In this document: one piece after another, positions 13,601 to 26,900 of the stretch
Layout of the letters: the number at the start of each line of letters is the position of its first letter
Numbering within the stretch: the first letter of the stretch is position 1
Assembly: GCF_964275005.1 (NCBI RefSeq)
Contig: NC_092701.1
Coordinates: forward strand, 32,817,919 to 32,881,918
From: Diadema setosum
Taxonomy: Eukaryota; Echinodermata; Echinoidea; Diadematoida; Diadematidae
Length of the DNA: 64,000 nt
Direction of reading: 5' to 3'
Program-made: the position numbers and the translations under genes
The notes under the pieces: generated by a model
What the model was told of the DNA's origin: nothing
Databases searched by the model: none
The model's input: the letters and a program-made list of their open reading frames with translations, nothing else

Positions 13601-14709
13601 AGAGTACACTTGAACACTGACTAACCTGCGTTAGTCCACAACAGCATAGCGTTCAAAAAATTATCGTACAATTGTACGATATGCAGGAAACATACACATG
13701 TACCAGGCTCATATAAGTTGACATCCGGATGAACAGCAGCGGGACGAGTAGTCAATCACGCCAACGGGTTGCAGGTCACCGTTTTGCTGCTGCCACCAAG
13801 AGTAACGTCGAGCGGGTAGATGGCTCCGCTTTACACCGCTGCCACCACTGTAACACTCTATTGTTTTTTTGGATTGATTGTGGTAAGCGTGGACTTTGTA
13901 GGCGAGTGTCACTGGAGTATAAGTATCAGGATCACGACGGTGATAATAATGCAAAGTCACCACTCGTAACACTTGTATAACTGAGTGTTACTAGAAACGT
14001 ATAACAGTTCAGTAGAATGTGCGATGACAGTCTCAGCTGGATGACACAATGATAATGATGACGAAGAGACGCGAAGGAAAGTACAGTTCAGCCAGAATGT
14101 ATACTTTATTTGTAGTAATACAGGAACTTGGTGAAAGTACAATCTCAATATATGAACACTTGGCACTCCCTGGTATGCTCCCAATCGGGGCTAGAGTGTA
14201 TCGCTGATATCCCTCTGCCGGGTGGCAAGAGGCCTGGCCGAACCAGTGTAAGTTTGGCTGAACAAGAACTAAGAGTATGGATGTACAGGGACATTTATAC
14301 TAAAACCTGTGAATACATTATTATTGACACTTTGCATAAAATAAAAGGGGAGAGTATTGTTTACTAATACATATGCAGGATATCTCTTAGAAGGCAATCC
14401 AAATTTGGGAAGGGGAAAGTCCTAATACCATATTTGGTCATGAGAGTTTATGAATGAACTCACTATTCTGTAATAGTGGTCATCAGCACAAAGGAATGTG
14501 CTGGTCAAGTGTTTTAGGGAGAAGTCTAAACAAAGGGGCTCATAATCGGTGGGTGGCATGGGTCAGTGGGGACTGACCACTTTCCAAATAAACCAGTGCG
14601 TCCTGCGTCATAATGCACTGCAAGGACATCTACAGTGGGAAGTGAGGAGTGGGGAAGAAGGACATAATTTTGGATCTTACACTAAGCTAAGCCTCTTCGT
14701 CATGAACTA

Positions 14710-14747
<38 letters not shown>

Positions 14748-17700
14748 ATTGGGATAAGTCACTATTTTACAATGTACAGCGTAACCATAAATGACTTATA
14801 GTTTTACATATTGTGTCAACAGAAAGTACATAATGTAGTACACTGTATACCCTCTCAAATAAATTGTGGGCTTCTATTTGGATCAAGTTTCACATGTGAT
14901 CACTGGAGGATCATTTGAACGCAAATTTGTTTGGATATTTCCATAGTACGATAAACATTTTTCAAACTTTGCTTTTTTACAGCATTTGTTGCATTACATT
15001 GTAGAAACAGATCAAAGAGTCTGTATTTTAATCTTTCTCCATATACAATAACATATCAGCATGCAATCATCCGTTTTGCATTACGAGTATCAAAAGTAAA
15101 GCTAAGCCATCTTTAGAGGGGCTATATTCTAAGTTAACTAATATGAAACATAAAAAAGATTATACCCTCAACTCTTCAAAGATACATATGTGCATGAGTG
15201 CATCCGATATCACGCATAATCAAGTAAATTTCCAATGAAAATGTCAGATACAAATTCAGTTTGTGCAAGTTCTTGTAAAAGGATGCAAGACTGAGTGAAC
15301 GCTGTTACTTTTGTTTGTTTGATTTATTTTTCTTCCAACACAATTTCATACATAAATCAAGATTCTTTTCAGTAATATCACATGGATATCAGAAAGCAGA
15401 TTACAATGTACATGATGCAAAGAAGGAAAATCGATGTGTAAATTAATTTCATTAACAAAATATAACTCGTATTACCAAATAATTATCTGAGAAATTATGC
15501 GGAAGAAGGACTGCCACTATAAGCAAAAGCTTGAGCACGTGGCAGCCCAGGGATCTATCTACATAATACACAAAAAATTATATTGTTTGCGGAATGGAGA
15601 AATACTACAAAATATAAGACACTGTAAATACATTATGTTGTTATATTCCTAGTGCATAGATACGATTAAGAGTAAATTGATGATGTATGATGATGATGAC
15701 AGGGTAATGATGAGGAAAAATGTGATAACGAAGATGAAAGTGATGGTGGTGATGCTGAAGATAATGGGAATGAAATGAAATGATAGACACAGAAACATTG
15801 CGTATACTTATTGTAGTTTTAAATCCAATTTACAGGAAAACAAATGTGATCAAGCAAAACAAAATATATATTCAAATGCTATATTCATAGATTGTAATCT
15901 GACAGTAATGTAGTTTTCAATCTAGCCTTGAAAGAATATAAAGTTTTACATGATTTAACATAATCTGGGAGTGTGTTCCAAAGATTTGGTCCATTATGTC
16001 TTATAGATTTTTGTGCAATTAATAATTTGGGATTTACTAAATGAAAATTTTGCTAATTACGAGTGGGATATGAATGAACGGTATAATTCAGTTTAAAGAA
16101 ATCGTGAAAAATGTTTGGAAGTAAGTTGTTCGAATACTTAAACATAAAAAGCAAAGAATGAAAGGTATTTATATCAAATATATTCAGTGTTTTTAACTGA
16201 TAAAAAGTGAACTGGTGTGGGCTAAGTATTGTGATCCAGTACAGATGCGAATGGCTTTCTTTTGTATTTAATAAATAAACAGAGTTGAGTTTAGTTTTTG
16301 AACTTGTAGCCCACACTAGATTACAATACATAATATATGGTAGGATTAAGGAATTGTAAAGCATAAAAAGAGTATGTTCAGGAAGATAACTTTTCATCTT
16401 TGAAAGAACACCTATATTTCTAGAAATACAGGTTGTAACATAACGTATATGATCATTCCAGGTTAGGTTTTCATCAATAAAATGCCTAAAAACTTAGTAG
16501 AACTTTTACGTTCAAGAAATACATTATCAATCCTGATATTATTTACGAAATCATCTGTGTGAGTTTTCATATGCTTAAAATAAATATAATTTGTTTTATC
16601 AATATTAAGTGATAATTTATTATTCTTAAACCAATTTGATACATTTGGTAACTCTGCATTAAGTGTGGATACTAACGTTTCTATATTATCGTGGGAATAA
16701 AAAATATTCGTGTCATCGGCATATAGTATAAATGATAATATAGACGACGAATTAACAATATCATTGCTATATAACAAAAAGAGAAGGGGACCTAATATTG
16801 ACCCCTGGGGCACACCACATTTTATCGGTAAAAAATTTGACGACATGTCATTATGTACAACATATTGCTGTCTACATGATAAATAATCCCTAAACCACGA
16901 GAGTGCAACACCGCGAACACCATAAAACTGTAACTTTTTAAGTAAAATATCATGTTGTAACGTATCAAACGCCTTAGATAAATCCATAAAAACTCCTATA
17001 ACATGTTTTCTATTTGCCATTGCGTTTGTAATTTGATCATACAACTGGATCAAAGCCAAATCTGTAGAATAATTCTTTCGGAAACCATATTGATGTAAAT
17101 TCAAAACTGCTAACGGGTACTGTTACTGTGTCACATGCTGTCAAACATCATCGAACACACTTGATGTATCCTCAGGAAATAGACCCCCTAGGTCCTGAAT
17201 AATAATAAAAAAATATATATATTATGTATTCCTTATTTCAGTTAGATACACCTTAATCACAATTTCAGGACTTCCCTGATTCCGCCAATTAGAAAAACAT
17301 CACAGTTTCATGTAAGAACAGAGAAAGCCTCCTTCAATGACTTTCTCTTTGATTTCCAAGAGAAACTATGACTCACTCAAAATATTTCCCAACACCCCGA
17401 AAGAGAGGAAGCAGTGTTCAAGACACACGACACCAGATCCAATTTTCATGCCATGCAGAACAGTCATCTTGAACATCTCCTTCTATGTATTCATTTCCAG
17501 GTAAGAAATTACAATTTCTACCCCATTTCTCATTTATCTTTTGTTGTAACTATTAACCAATGATGTTATCATATATCTATGTTGAGGTGAATGAGTACCG
17601 GTATTCGGCAAATGGATATACACTGTATTGCCAATTTATTGATATTTGATTGAGTGTGTTTAATTCTATATACCAGCATCTCTGGAATGTTCATTATTAC

Positions 17701-20700
17701 TAATGTACACTCCTTCTGTTAAATAATAATTGTTTTACTGTTGTTAGTGTTCATTATCAATATCATACTGATATAAAATTATGTTAGTGATAATTGTGGT
17801 GTTGATAGTTTGATAATTAGATATTATGTGAAATTAATTAATACAATGTAAGTGGAATGAGATTCAATATGCGAGTGGGAACACAGCCTAGATTGCTTGC
17901 TATTTGTAACTAGATGTATTACAAGGCCGAGTTCACATTGTAGTTCACATCCTGGGAGAAGTGAGAGAAATAACTTTAACACCGTTATGATGAGTAATGG
18001 CCCGTCGGCCATGAAGTGAGTTGTGTTCTGAAAGCACTCCTGGCTGAGCAACAAGGGACCGCCTCAGAATGCTTTACTGTGTAGAGTGGAGAAGTGTCCA
18101 GTTAGCGCATTTACCATAGTTTCACTTTTGCCTGAAAGAAGGGACCTTCTCATATGATCTGGCAGCCGGTCCAGAGAATGGAATGTGTGTGGTTGCTGTG
18201 GCCTAGGATGTTATCAAGACTACGGAGAAGAAAGTGAGTGAGAGAGAGAACCTTCAGTGTTTTAACATACATGTAGTGCAGGTTTAGGCATTATGAAGCT
18301 TGTATACGTCCAGTTCTCTCTTACCCTCTCTCTCCTTTTCTCTTTCTCTTCTTTGTATCCCTCGCCCTCCTTTTCTCTTCCTCTTCTCCCACTCCATCGA
18401 TATCTCCCTCTTTCGCACTCTCTCTTTTCCTCTCCCCCTTTCTCTCCTTTTCTCTCTATATACATCTCCCTTAGCACTCTTCCCATAACGACCGCTGTGA
18501 CTACGTACGTGTATTTGTTTAGGATAGTATTGTGTATCATACCACTCATCTAAAGTTTAGTATATTATTTGGAGTGCATAGATACAGCTTACATGTAGGC
18601 ACGGATGATAAAATCAGGACATTATGTTTTCCTCTGATCATGTAAAGGTCGATGTAAACTGTTTTGATGCATCAGTTATCAAAGTAAAGTGTTATTTCAT
18701 TATTATCATCATCATCAATGAGTTATATAAGATAAGCAGTGAATATGAAGGAGAGTTATGGTGTATGTTATCAGTTATATTGCAAAGGATCATTAGATTA
18801 ACGATAAGTAATTTTGATAATTTATGATTCAAGGTACAAAGCCAAATCGGAATATAGGCATACAGTTTGCCCCGATCACAACTTAGTGTTAATATTACAA
18901 TGAGTTGTTACATAACGAATTTAGCTTGAGTGACAACTAATTATGCCGTTCCCACGAGTTTGTATAATGACTATCAAGGTATTAGTGTTATAGATGCAAT
19001 TGGACATTAAAAGTTCAAGCTATGACGACATTCAGTTAGTTTAGGAATATATGTGTTTCAAATCTTGAATTAGAACTATCCTGTTGCATATTAATGGATA
19101 TTATATATTATGTCATTTCTTCAGTTGATTTTAATAAACCAGATCCAATTTTGATGCCATGCAGACCAGTCGTCTTGACCATCTCCTTCTATTCATTTCC
19201 AGATCTGGCAATTCAAGCCCATCCACGGCCGGGCGGGCGTAACACAATCCTAATGAGAAGTGCGAGCAGTGAAGTACTTTCATTGGCATAGAACGTGCAA
19301 AAATGGGAGTTTGAGCCTGTGTCACCTTCATCAGTGATGCAAGTTTGAAATTCGAGGGGGGGGGGGGCATGGTCCCCCCCCCCCTAATCGCCGCCAATGG
19401 ACATCAATATTTACATTAACATTTTTCACAATTTTATGGAAGGGGCCTATACATTACCCAGTCTATAGCTAACACTTGTCGGCCTGTAGAGACACACAAA
19501 CTGCAATATGGAAAACTCTTGTAGTGGTAGTAAATCCACACACATACATGTAGCAGAAACAATACTAAATGCGAACCGTTATGTTTAAAAATGCTGACGT
19601 AACACTGGCACTACATCAAAACAGCAAATTTGGTAATATTTGCTTGATTTGGTAACAAACTGACATAAACTGATATAACTGATCTTTGTTGTGGTGACTT
19701 TTGCGCCCTCTCAGTACACAAAATCATTTTGACAAATTCATACTGTAAATGTTTGAAAAACATGAATTTGTGAAATTTGACGTAACAATGACATCGTGTC
19801 AATGTGACGTCAAACGAAGCATGTTACATATCATGTGTCCGACAAGACACATGCGCATGTCAAAAAAAAAAAATAAATTAAAAAAAATGAAATTTCTTGC
19901 ACACCCAAAGGTGCTTCGTACATGAAATAAGTGATACTTTCATGGTTCTCGCCAGGAATTTCTTCACGCTTGTCGGCACTAATTCGCGCTGTTCTGGGGG
20001 TGGGCGGAAGCCTTCGCTAATGCTCAAATACAACATAGATAAATCGCCGCTAAATTGCCACTAAATGCGACATTTTCACGGAGATGTAATGAACGTTGTG
20101 AAGGGCATATTCTCACAGAAACAATGCAGAAACTCCATACCTTTTGTTGGCGGCAGTTCCTAAATAATAAATGAAAGAGAAGTAGGTGCCGATGGTGAAG
20201 GTTCCGATTTCTTTCAGGCCTTTCCCGATTCACTGTCTCTGCATCGCAACAACGCGCGCCGTGTATATCCGTAGGCCCGAATTCTCAAAGCTGGAATAAC
20301 TATTCCACGGAATAGTTATTCCGGGGAATAAGTTATTCCACCTTTGACAATAGATTCCGGGGATTAATCGCGTCATTTTACGTCACAAGGGCCTGATTTG
20401 CATAAGAGGCATAATAAATCGGCGGAATAAGGGTGTAATAAAGTTATTCCACCTTTGAGAATTCGGGCCGTAGTGTTTTTGCTTTCTCGCTCGCCGTCTG
20501 CTCGACCACGTGGTAGGCCTATTGCATGCAGATGCGCGAGAAGCGATCGAGAACTTTCGGGACATCGTTGCACTTTCCTTTCTGGGTATACTCCGGTAGT
20601 TTGGCCGTGACATCAAAGAGATACCATACAAAAATGTAATGATGGTCATTATTACGAAGGTTTGTTTAATCATAAAATGAAACGATTCATTACTGAGTAC

Positions 20701-23700
20701 TTCGAAGGTTTGTAATCGAAAACGACAACAACACCAAAGGTCGGTACTACAGATGAATGTTCAAAATAAACAAAACTGATTTCGTTCGGAGTTTAACAAA
20801 TATTTTTTTCTTAATTATTTTCCGATCAACGAACCTTCAGAAAGGAATCTATCATCTATCATCGTTACTGTTTCGGAATAACAAACCTTCAGAGTAAAGA
20901 AAACTAACCGTTTTGGGGCCGTTGTTGTATTCCGAAATTATACTGGCAGAACGTTCGAAATAACAAAACTGATTTCGTTTGGATATAAACGAATATTATT
21001 TTCTCCTTTATCATTTTTCGATGAACGATCATTCAGAATTAAGAATGTAGAGTATTATTTTACCATTATTCTTTCGGAGTAACGAACCCTCATAGAACGA
21101 AAATTGTAACCGTTTTGGGGCCGTCGTTTTATTCCGTAATTATACTGGCAGAACGTTCGAAATAACAAAACTGATTTCGTTTGGAAATAACGAAAATTTC
21201 TTCTTTATCGTTTTCCGATTAACGGTCGTTCAGAATTAAGAATCTAAAGTATTTTATAATCATTATTCTTTTGGAGGAACGAACCTTCAGAGTAAAAGAA
21301 AACTGTAACCGTTTTGGGGCCGTCGTTTTATTCCGAAATTTCACTGGCAGAACGTTCGAAATAACAAAACTGATTTCGTTATGAAATGAACGGACATTTT
21401 TTCTAATCATTTTTGGATGAACGAACCTTCAGAATAAAGAATCTAGCATCATTTTATCATTAATCTGTCGGAGTAACGAACCCTCAGAGTGAGAAAACTG
21501 CAACTGTTTTTGGGCATGATTTTCTTAATCATTTTTGGATTAACGAACCTTCAGAATAAAGAATCTACAATGTATTATTTTATCATTGCTATTTCTGTCG
21601 GAGTAACAGACCCTTAGAGTACGAAAACACGCTGTTTTGTGCCGTCGTTTAATTCCGAAATTTCACTGGCAGAACGTTCGAAATAACAAAACCGATTTCG
21701 TTGTGAAATGAACGGACATTTTTTCTCAATCATTTTTGGATTATCGAACCTTCAGAATAAAGAATCTATAGTATTATTTTATCATCAATCTGTCGGAGTA
21801 ACGAACCCTCAGAGTAAAAATACTGCAACTGTTTTTGGGCAGTCGTTTTATTCCGAAATTTCACTGGCAAAACGCTCGAAATGACGCACTGATTTCGTTT
21901 TGAAATTTACGGACATTTTTCTTTATTTAATTTTCGGTTAACGAACCTTCAGAATAAAAAATCTACAATGTATTATTTCATCATTACTATTTCTGTCGGA
22001 TTAACAGACCCTTAGAGTATGAAAACACGCTGTTTTGTGCCGTCATTTTATTCCGAAATTTCACTGACAGAACGTTCGAAATGACAACTGATTTCGTTTT
22101 GAAATTTAAGGACATGTTTTTTTTTTTCTTTATTATCTTTCGGTTAACGAACCTTCAGAATATAGAATCTAGTACTATTTCATTACTATTTTTTTTTTCC
22201 TGTCGGAGTTACGAACCCTCAGAGTAAGAAAACTGTTACTGTTTCATTCCGAAATTTCACTGGCAGAACGTTCGAAACAACAAAACTGATTTTATTTGGA
22301 AATTAACGGACATTGTTTCTTTATTATTGTCCGATTAACGAACCTTCAGAATAATAAGGAATGTAGTATTATTCTATTGCTATTTCGGAACAAACCCTCA
22401 GGGTAAACCCGTTTGGGGCATCGCTTTATTTAGAAATTTCACTGGCAGCGAACTGAACACAGGCTAACCAAACTGCTTTTGTGAATGTGAAAAACATTGT
22501 TAATTTTCACTAAATCAAGAACTGATCTGGAAAGAGAAAAATTCACGTGTTTACGAAAATCAAAACTGCGTCACAATATATGATATGTATATATGCCTAT
22601 GTAGGCCGTCATTGCTAAAGAGAAGAACATTTCGCTCTCTCCCGTAAAAGAAAAAAAAAAGAAAATGCTCGGCAGTTAAGCGCATGAAAAGTCAAAATAA
22701 TATTTTTTACATTACTTGCACAACCAAACATTCTTTATTTTAAATTAAAAAAATTATTATATATAGATAAAGAATGTATGGTTCTTCACGTCAAAGCGTG
22801 CATGGGCCTCTGCGTGCGATATCCATTATTAATTTTACGCGGGAAAAGCGTAGCTCCTTGAAGCAAGAGCATGATAAAAAAAAGAATAAACACAGACACA
22901 CACTGATGCTGGTGTAGAGAAAAACAAAGACAGCTTGCTCAAAAGATGCTTCCTTTTTTCATTTTATTTTCTCCCCAGTCATTCCTATTGTTCTACTCCC
23001 ATGAACCCCTGCCATGCACGGACGATGAACAAAACAAAATATTACCGACGCTGCAATAAAAAAAAAAAAAGAAACACGTGTTCGAAGCAAATTATCTACA
23101 CTTTTCAAGTTGAACAAATTGATGTTCGTAATGAAGAATGAAAAAAAAACACACACACACACACACGACCACAGGCAGTGGGGAAACTTGATATCATGGT
23201 ACTGCCACCTTGCTTCAGTGGTCGTAAATATAGCGTGTAAATAGCATGTAAACCAGCTGGGAACATTGATGAATGATTTATCCATTTATTTTCTGCCCAT
23301 GAAGGCCCCCTAACCCACCTGTTCAAGCCAGAAGCACGTGGAGCATTACGTGCGTTGAACTTGAAAGACCATTATGACAGAATTACTATAAATGTCGACC
23401 CGGAGAAGGAAAATGCATGGAATATTCACGAATGACGTTTACAAATCCATGGAAAGTGAAAAGGCTCAAATGGAACGCATGGCTTTTTAAATAAATAATA
23501 ATTAAAAAAAATAACCCGCTGAAACTACCAAAAAAAAAAAATAACAATTTGCATTTGCTTACTCCATCGCACGTTCTTTTTTCTTCTTTTTTTTTTTTTG
23601 ACGAAAGATGGAGTTAATTTTCTCTCTGCGGCAATGCTTTGAACGCATCTAATTTTGCGTCATTGCCGATGGCCAGCTTCCTAAAGAATTGATACGAATC

Positions 23701-23923
23701 CTTTCAAATATACAAAACAAAGTCTAAAAATCTTGGATCCTGGCGGTGAATTCCGGTGGTATCATAAATCCTGCTCACTATCAAAATTTAATCATATTCT
23801 GTTCCTTGCGCCATTTTACCTACCAACTGTTCCTGAAAATTTCATCCTAATCTGTTCCCAAATGTTCACATACTTTGCGAATAGAGAGACAGACAGGCAG
23901 ATAAACGAACAAACAAACCAAAG

Positions 23924-23963
<40 letters not shown>

Positions 23964-26900
23964 GGCGGAGGGGGGCATGCATTAGAGATCGTTTGTTTTT
24001 GCGTAACCCGACAACAAGCGTGACAACAAGCGAGCATGTGTCAGCCTTCCTCTAGCCTCCCTCGGCCTCCGACCATCTTTCCGTCCTCTCTCTCCCTCTC
24101 ACAATACCGTCGTACACACAGGCGGCTGTCTGTGGCCGGCTGGGTGCATGCACCAGGCAGGCGCAGGGAGGTGATGACCATGTGTGTGATCCCGAATCAG
24201 AGCGCAAGTGAGTGAGCAAGTGAGTGATGTGGTGTGTATGGATTGTGCAGCTAGTACATGTACGTCGCTATGTTGAGCCGCGTTGTTGTGATCGGTGCGT
24301 AACTTTTTGCGCTTGTAAACTGCTGCTCCTTTCAACATCTAGCTTCTTTTCTAGCCAGATTACAAAGAGTAAAAAAGGCGAGAAATTGGTCCGAACTTAG
24401 CTCGTCAAGCAAGTTCACACGTGCATGGTGTTACCCTTGTCGGCAAGTTCACGCGTGGTGTTACCCTTGTCGGCAAGTTTTACCCTTGTCGGCAATTGTT
24501 TCTTCAAACCGCACGCTTGTCGGCGCCGACAAGGGTGATGTACTATGTACGCTGGCGAGATCCCTGACTTTTGATGATACAGTGTCATTTCACACTTTTG
24601 ACTCCTCGATCGTGTGTCCCAACCTGACGAAATGACCCATACTATGTACGGAGTCTAGTTCTCAACGATACAATCTAGGCATTAAGCAGAAACAGCTTTC
24701 ACAGACAGCCAATAAAAATAGATTACATGACCAGACCACAGAAGACAAGATAAACGGTGTCAATCACTAGTAGCCTTCCTGGGGGAGTTGAAATGTATAC
24801 CCCCATTGCAGTCTGATCGCTGGCGGTAATAACATTCCCCTCCATGAGGTCGACCTGCGAATTCGCAGGTTTTGTGTGTCACGTGCTCTGGTCACATGAC
24901 TAGGCTTGTCTTACGATGACGTTATTTTCGATCGATTACACATTTTTCACTTATCGGCGATTTAAAAGAAAACGCAACACCAGAATTTTCTATAAATTTC
25001 GCATCTAAGGCAACGTTAGGCGCTGCTTCGGATGGTGCCATTTTCGGAAACCTCTGATGAAACGCCTGGCCGCAAGAGGCTGTAATCGGAACGCAACCTG
25101 CGAATTCGCAGGTTTTTAGAGCGAAAAACCTCTAAAATCGCCTGCATATATGCAGGTTTCTGCGAATACGCAGGAACCTGCGATTTTGTCTCTGCTCCCC
25201 TACTGGCTTTTAGTTAGGTTAGTGTGTGTGCGTGTGAATTTTGGAATCTCGTAACTCTGTGTGATGATGAAATGTGTGGTTACAGAATAGGACCAGTATG
25301 ATTCTGTGTTGATGTGTCCACATGACTGACCTTTTCCTGTTTTACGAAAGATTTCCCTTACAATATTGCCTTTAGAATTTTTACGTTGCTATTTAACTTT
25401 AGTCATTCTTTTGCTTCATTAGCTCACCTGAGCCAAAGGCTCAAGTGAGCTATTGCGATCGCCCTTCGTCCGGCGTCCGGCGTGCGTCGTGCGTCGTGCG
25501 TCGTCCGTCGTGCGTCGTCCGTCGTGCGTCGTCCGTCGTGCGTAAACTTTTACATTTTTATCTTCTTCTTGAAAACCCCAAGACCGATTTTCATCAAACT
25601 TGGCAGGTAGCATCCCTAGGGGGTTAGGAACTCAATTTGTTAAAATGGGCACCATGCCCCACCCAGGGGGCCCCCAGGGGGGCCCAAACCCCCCAAAATT
25701 AAGGAATCTGTAAAAATCTTCTTCTCTAGAACCAGAAGTGATAGAGCTAAGTTAATACTATGAGTTAGTACATTGATGACTGTAGTTTCAAGTTTGTTCA
25801 TGGCAGAATCAGGGGTGCCCCCCTTGGGACCCAGGGGAGGGGGGTGGGGAGGGGTCCTAATGGGGCCTAAATTATACATTTTCATCTTCTTCTTGAGAAC
25901 CCCATGACCAATTTTCACCAAACTTGGCAGGTAGTATCCCTAGGGGGTTAGGATCTCAATTTGTTAAAATGGGCACCATGCCCCACCCAGGGGCCCCAGC
26001 GGGGCCAAACCCCCCAAAATGAAGGAATCTTTAAAAATCTTCTCTAGAATCAGAAGTTATAGAGCTAAGATAATACTATGAGTGAGTACATTAATGACTG
26101 TAGTTTCAAGTTTGTTCATGGCAAATCCAGGGGTGCCCCTCTTGGGGGCAGGGGGGGGGGGGGGTTGGGAAGGTCCAAATGGGGGCCTGAATTGTACATT
26201 TTCATCTTCTTCCTGAAAACCTCATGATGGATTTTCGTCAAACTTGGCAGGTAGCATCCCTAGGGGGTCAGGATCTCAATTTATCAAAATGGGCACCATG
26301 CCCCACCCAGAGGCCCCCAGGGGGCCCCCAATCCCCCCAAATGAAGGAATCTTTAAAAATTTCGGCCCTTATTGTACATTTTCATCTTCTACTTGAGAAG
26401 CCTGGTCAAATTTTAGTAGAGCTGTGAATAATTTAGATTAGTAACTGCGTGAAAGGTGAACTTGCGATACTCAGGTGAGCGCTAGACCCGCGGGTCTCTT
26501 GTTTAAATTTTGTTTTTATTGATTTACAGTAGTACAGTACGTGAGATTGTATAGTAAGGGTACTAGATCTCGCGCAGGGACCTAATGATCGCGCATAGCG
26601 TAACTGCGTATAGCAAGCGATATTACGCGTAGGAATAAGCGCAAAATTTGCCGATACGCCCATAGAATAAACATACCTGACTTACCGCCCAACATGAGAA
26701 GGAAGCACGTAAGAAATTTTGATTTCCAACAAATTTTCCACTAAATTTCCAATTTTTTACCTTGTAATTTACCTACCTAACCTTAAAATCTGTTCTAAGG
26801 ATGTTGTAGCCTACACAACGTAGACGTGTCGTCTCGCTTGTCTCGTTCGTAGTCGATAGAATTCGTAATTTGTTCGATCGATCGTTTACCATGTGACGTC

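Larger units (their letters stand above)
6244..14681 (-). mobile_element. Young Ty3/gypsy LTR retrotransposon, apparently whole
   Basis: Two 833-bp LTRs (6244-7076 and 13849-14681) with TG...CA ends enclose gag and pol in minus orientation. CTAA flanks both ends (6240-6243 and 14682-14685), a 4-bp target duplication. The pol domain order protease, reverse transcriptase, RNase H, integrase is that of Ty3/gypsy (Metaviridae). No envelope gene is seen. The LTRs look identical by eye, so the insertion is recent. It sits inside an older integrase fossil. Confidence 0.93.
17108..20273. other. Non-coding interior of the 23-kb unit with small repeats
   Basis: No gene seen. A ~70-bp sequence occurs twice in direct orientation (17433-17503 and 19139-19203). 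A pyrimidine-rich CTCTCT tract covers about 18310-18480. A G run followed by a C run lies at about 19352-19384. Short frames across these tracts are not credible genes. Confidence 0.5.
2095..25211. mobile_element. 23.1-kb unit with long terminal inverted repeats and 6-bp target duplication
   Basis: The termini CAGTAGGGGAGC (2101) and GCTCCCCTACTG (ending 25205) face outward on inverted repeats of 541 and 523 bp. GCTTTT lies directly outside both ends (2095-2100 and 25206-25211). This is the expected result of one transposition event, not two unrelated solo copies. Between the repeats lie nested transposons, satellite DNA and unassigned AT-rich sequence. No transposase, integrase of its own, DNA polymerase, ATPase or capsid-like gene is recognisable. 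A 6-bp duplication and long inverted repeats recall Polintons/Mavericks and a few other DNA transposon groups, but the CAG terminus and the gene content do not identify a family. It is best described as a giant non-autonomous element. It lies wholly in EDEM3 intron 1. Confidence 0.75.

Noticed and set aside
20755-22450. CRISPR-like regular repeats
   Set aside because: A eukaryotic intron with ~200-bp diverged tandem units; no short repeats with unique spacers.
2101-25205. A Polinton/Maverick with full gene set
   Set aside because: The duplication size fits, but the termini do not, and no DNA polymerase B, ATPase, protease or capsid gene is recognisable. The only integrase signals belong to Ty3/gypsy elements.
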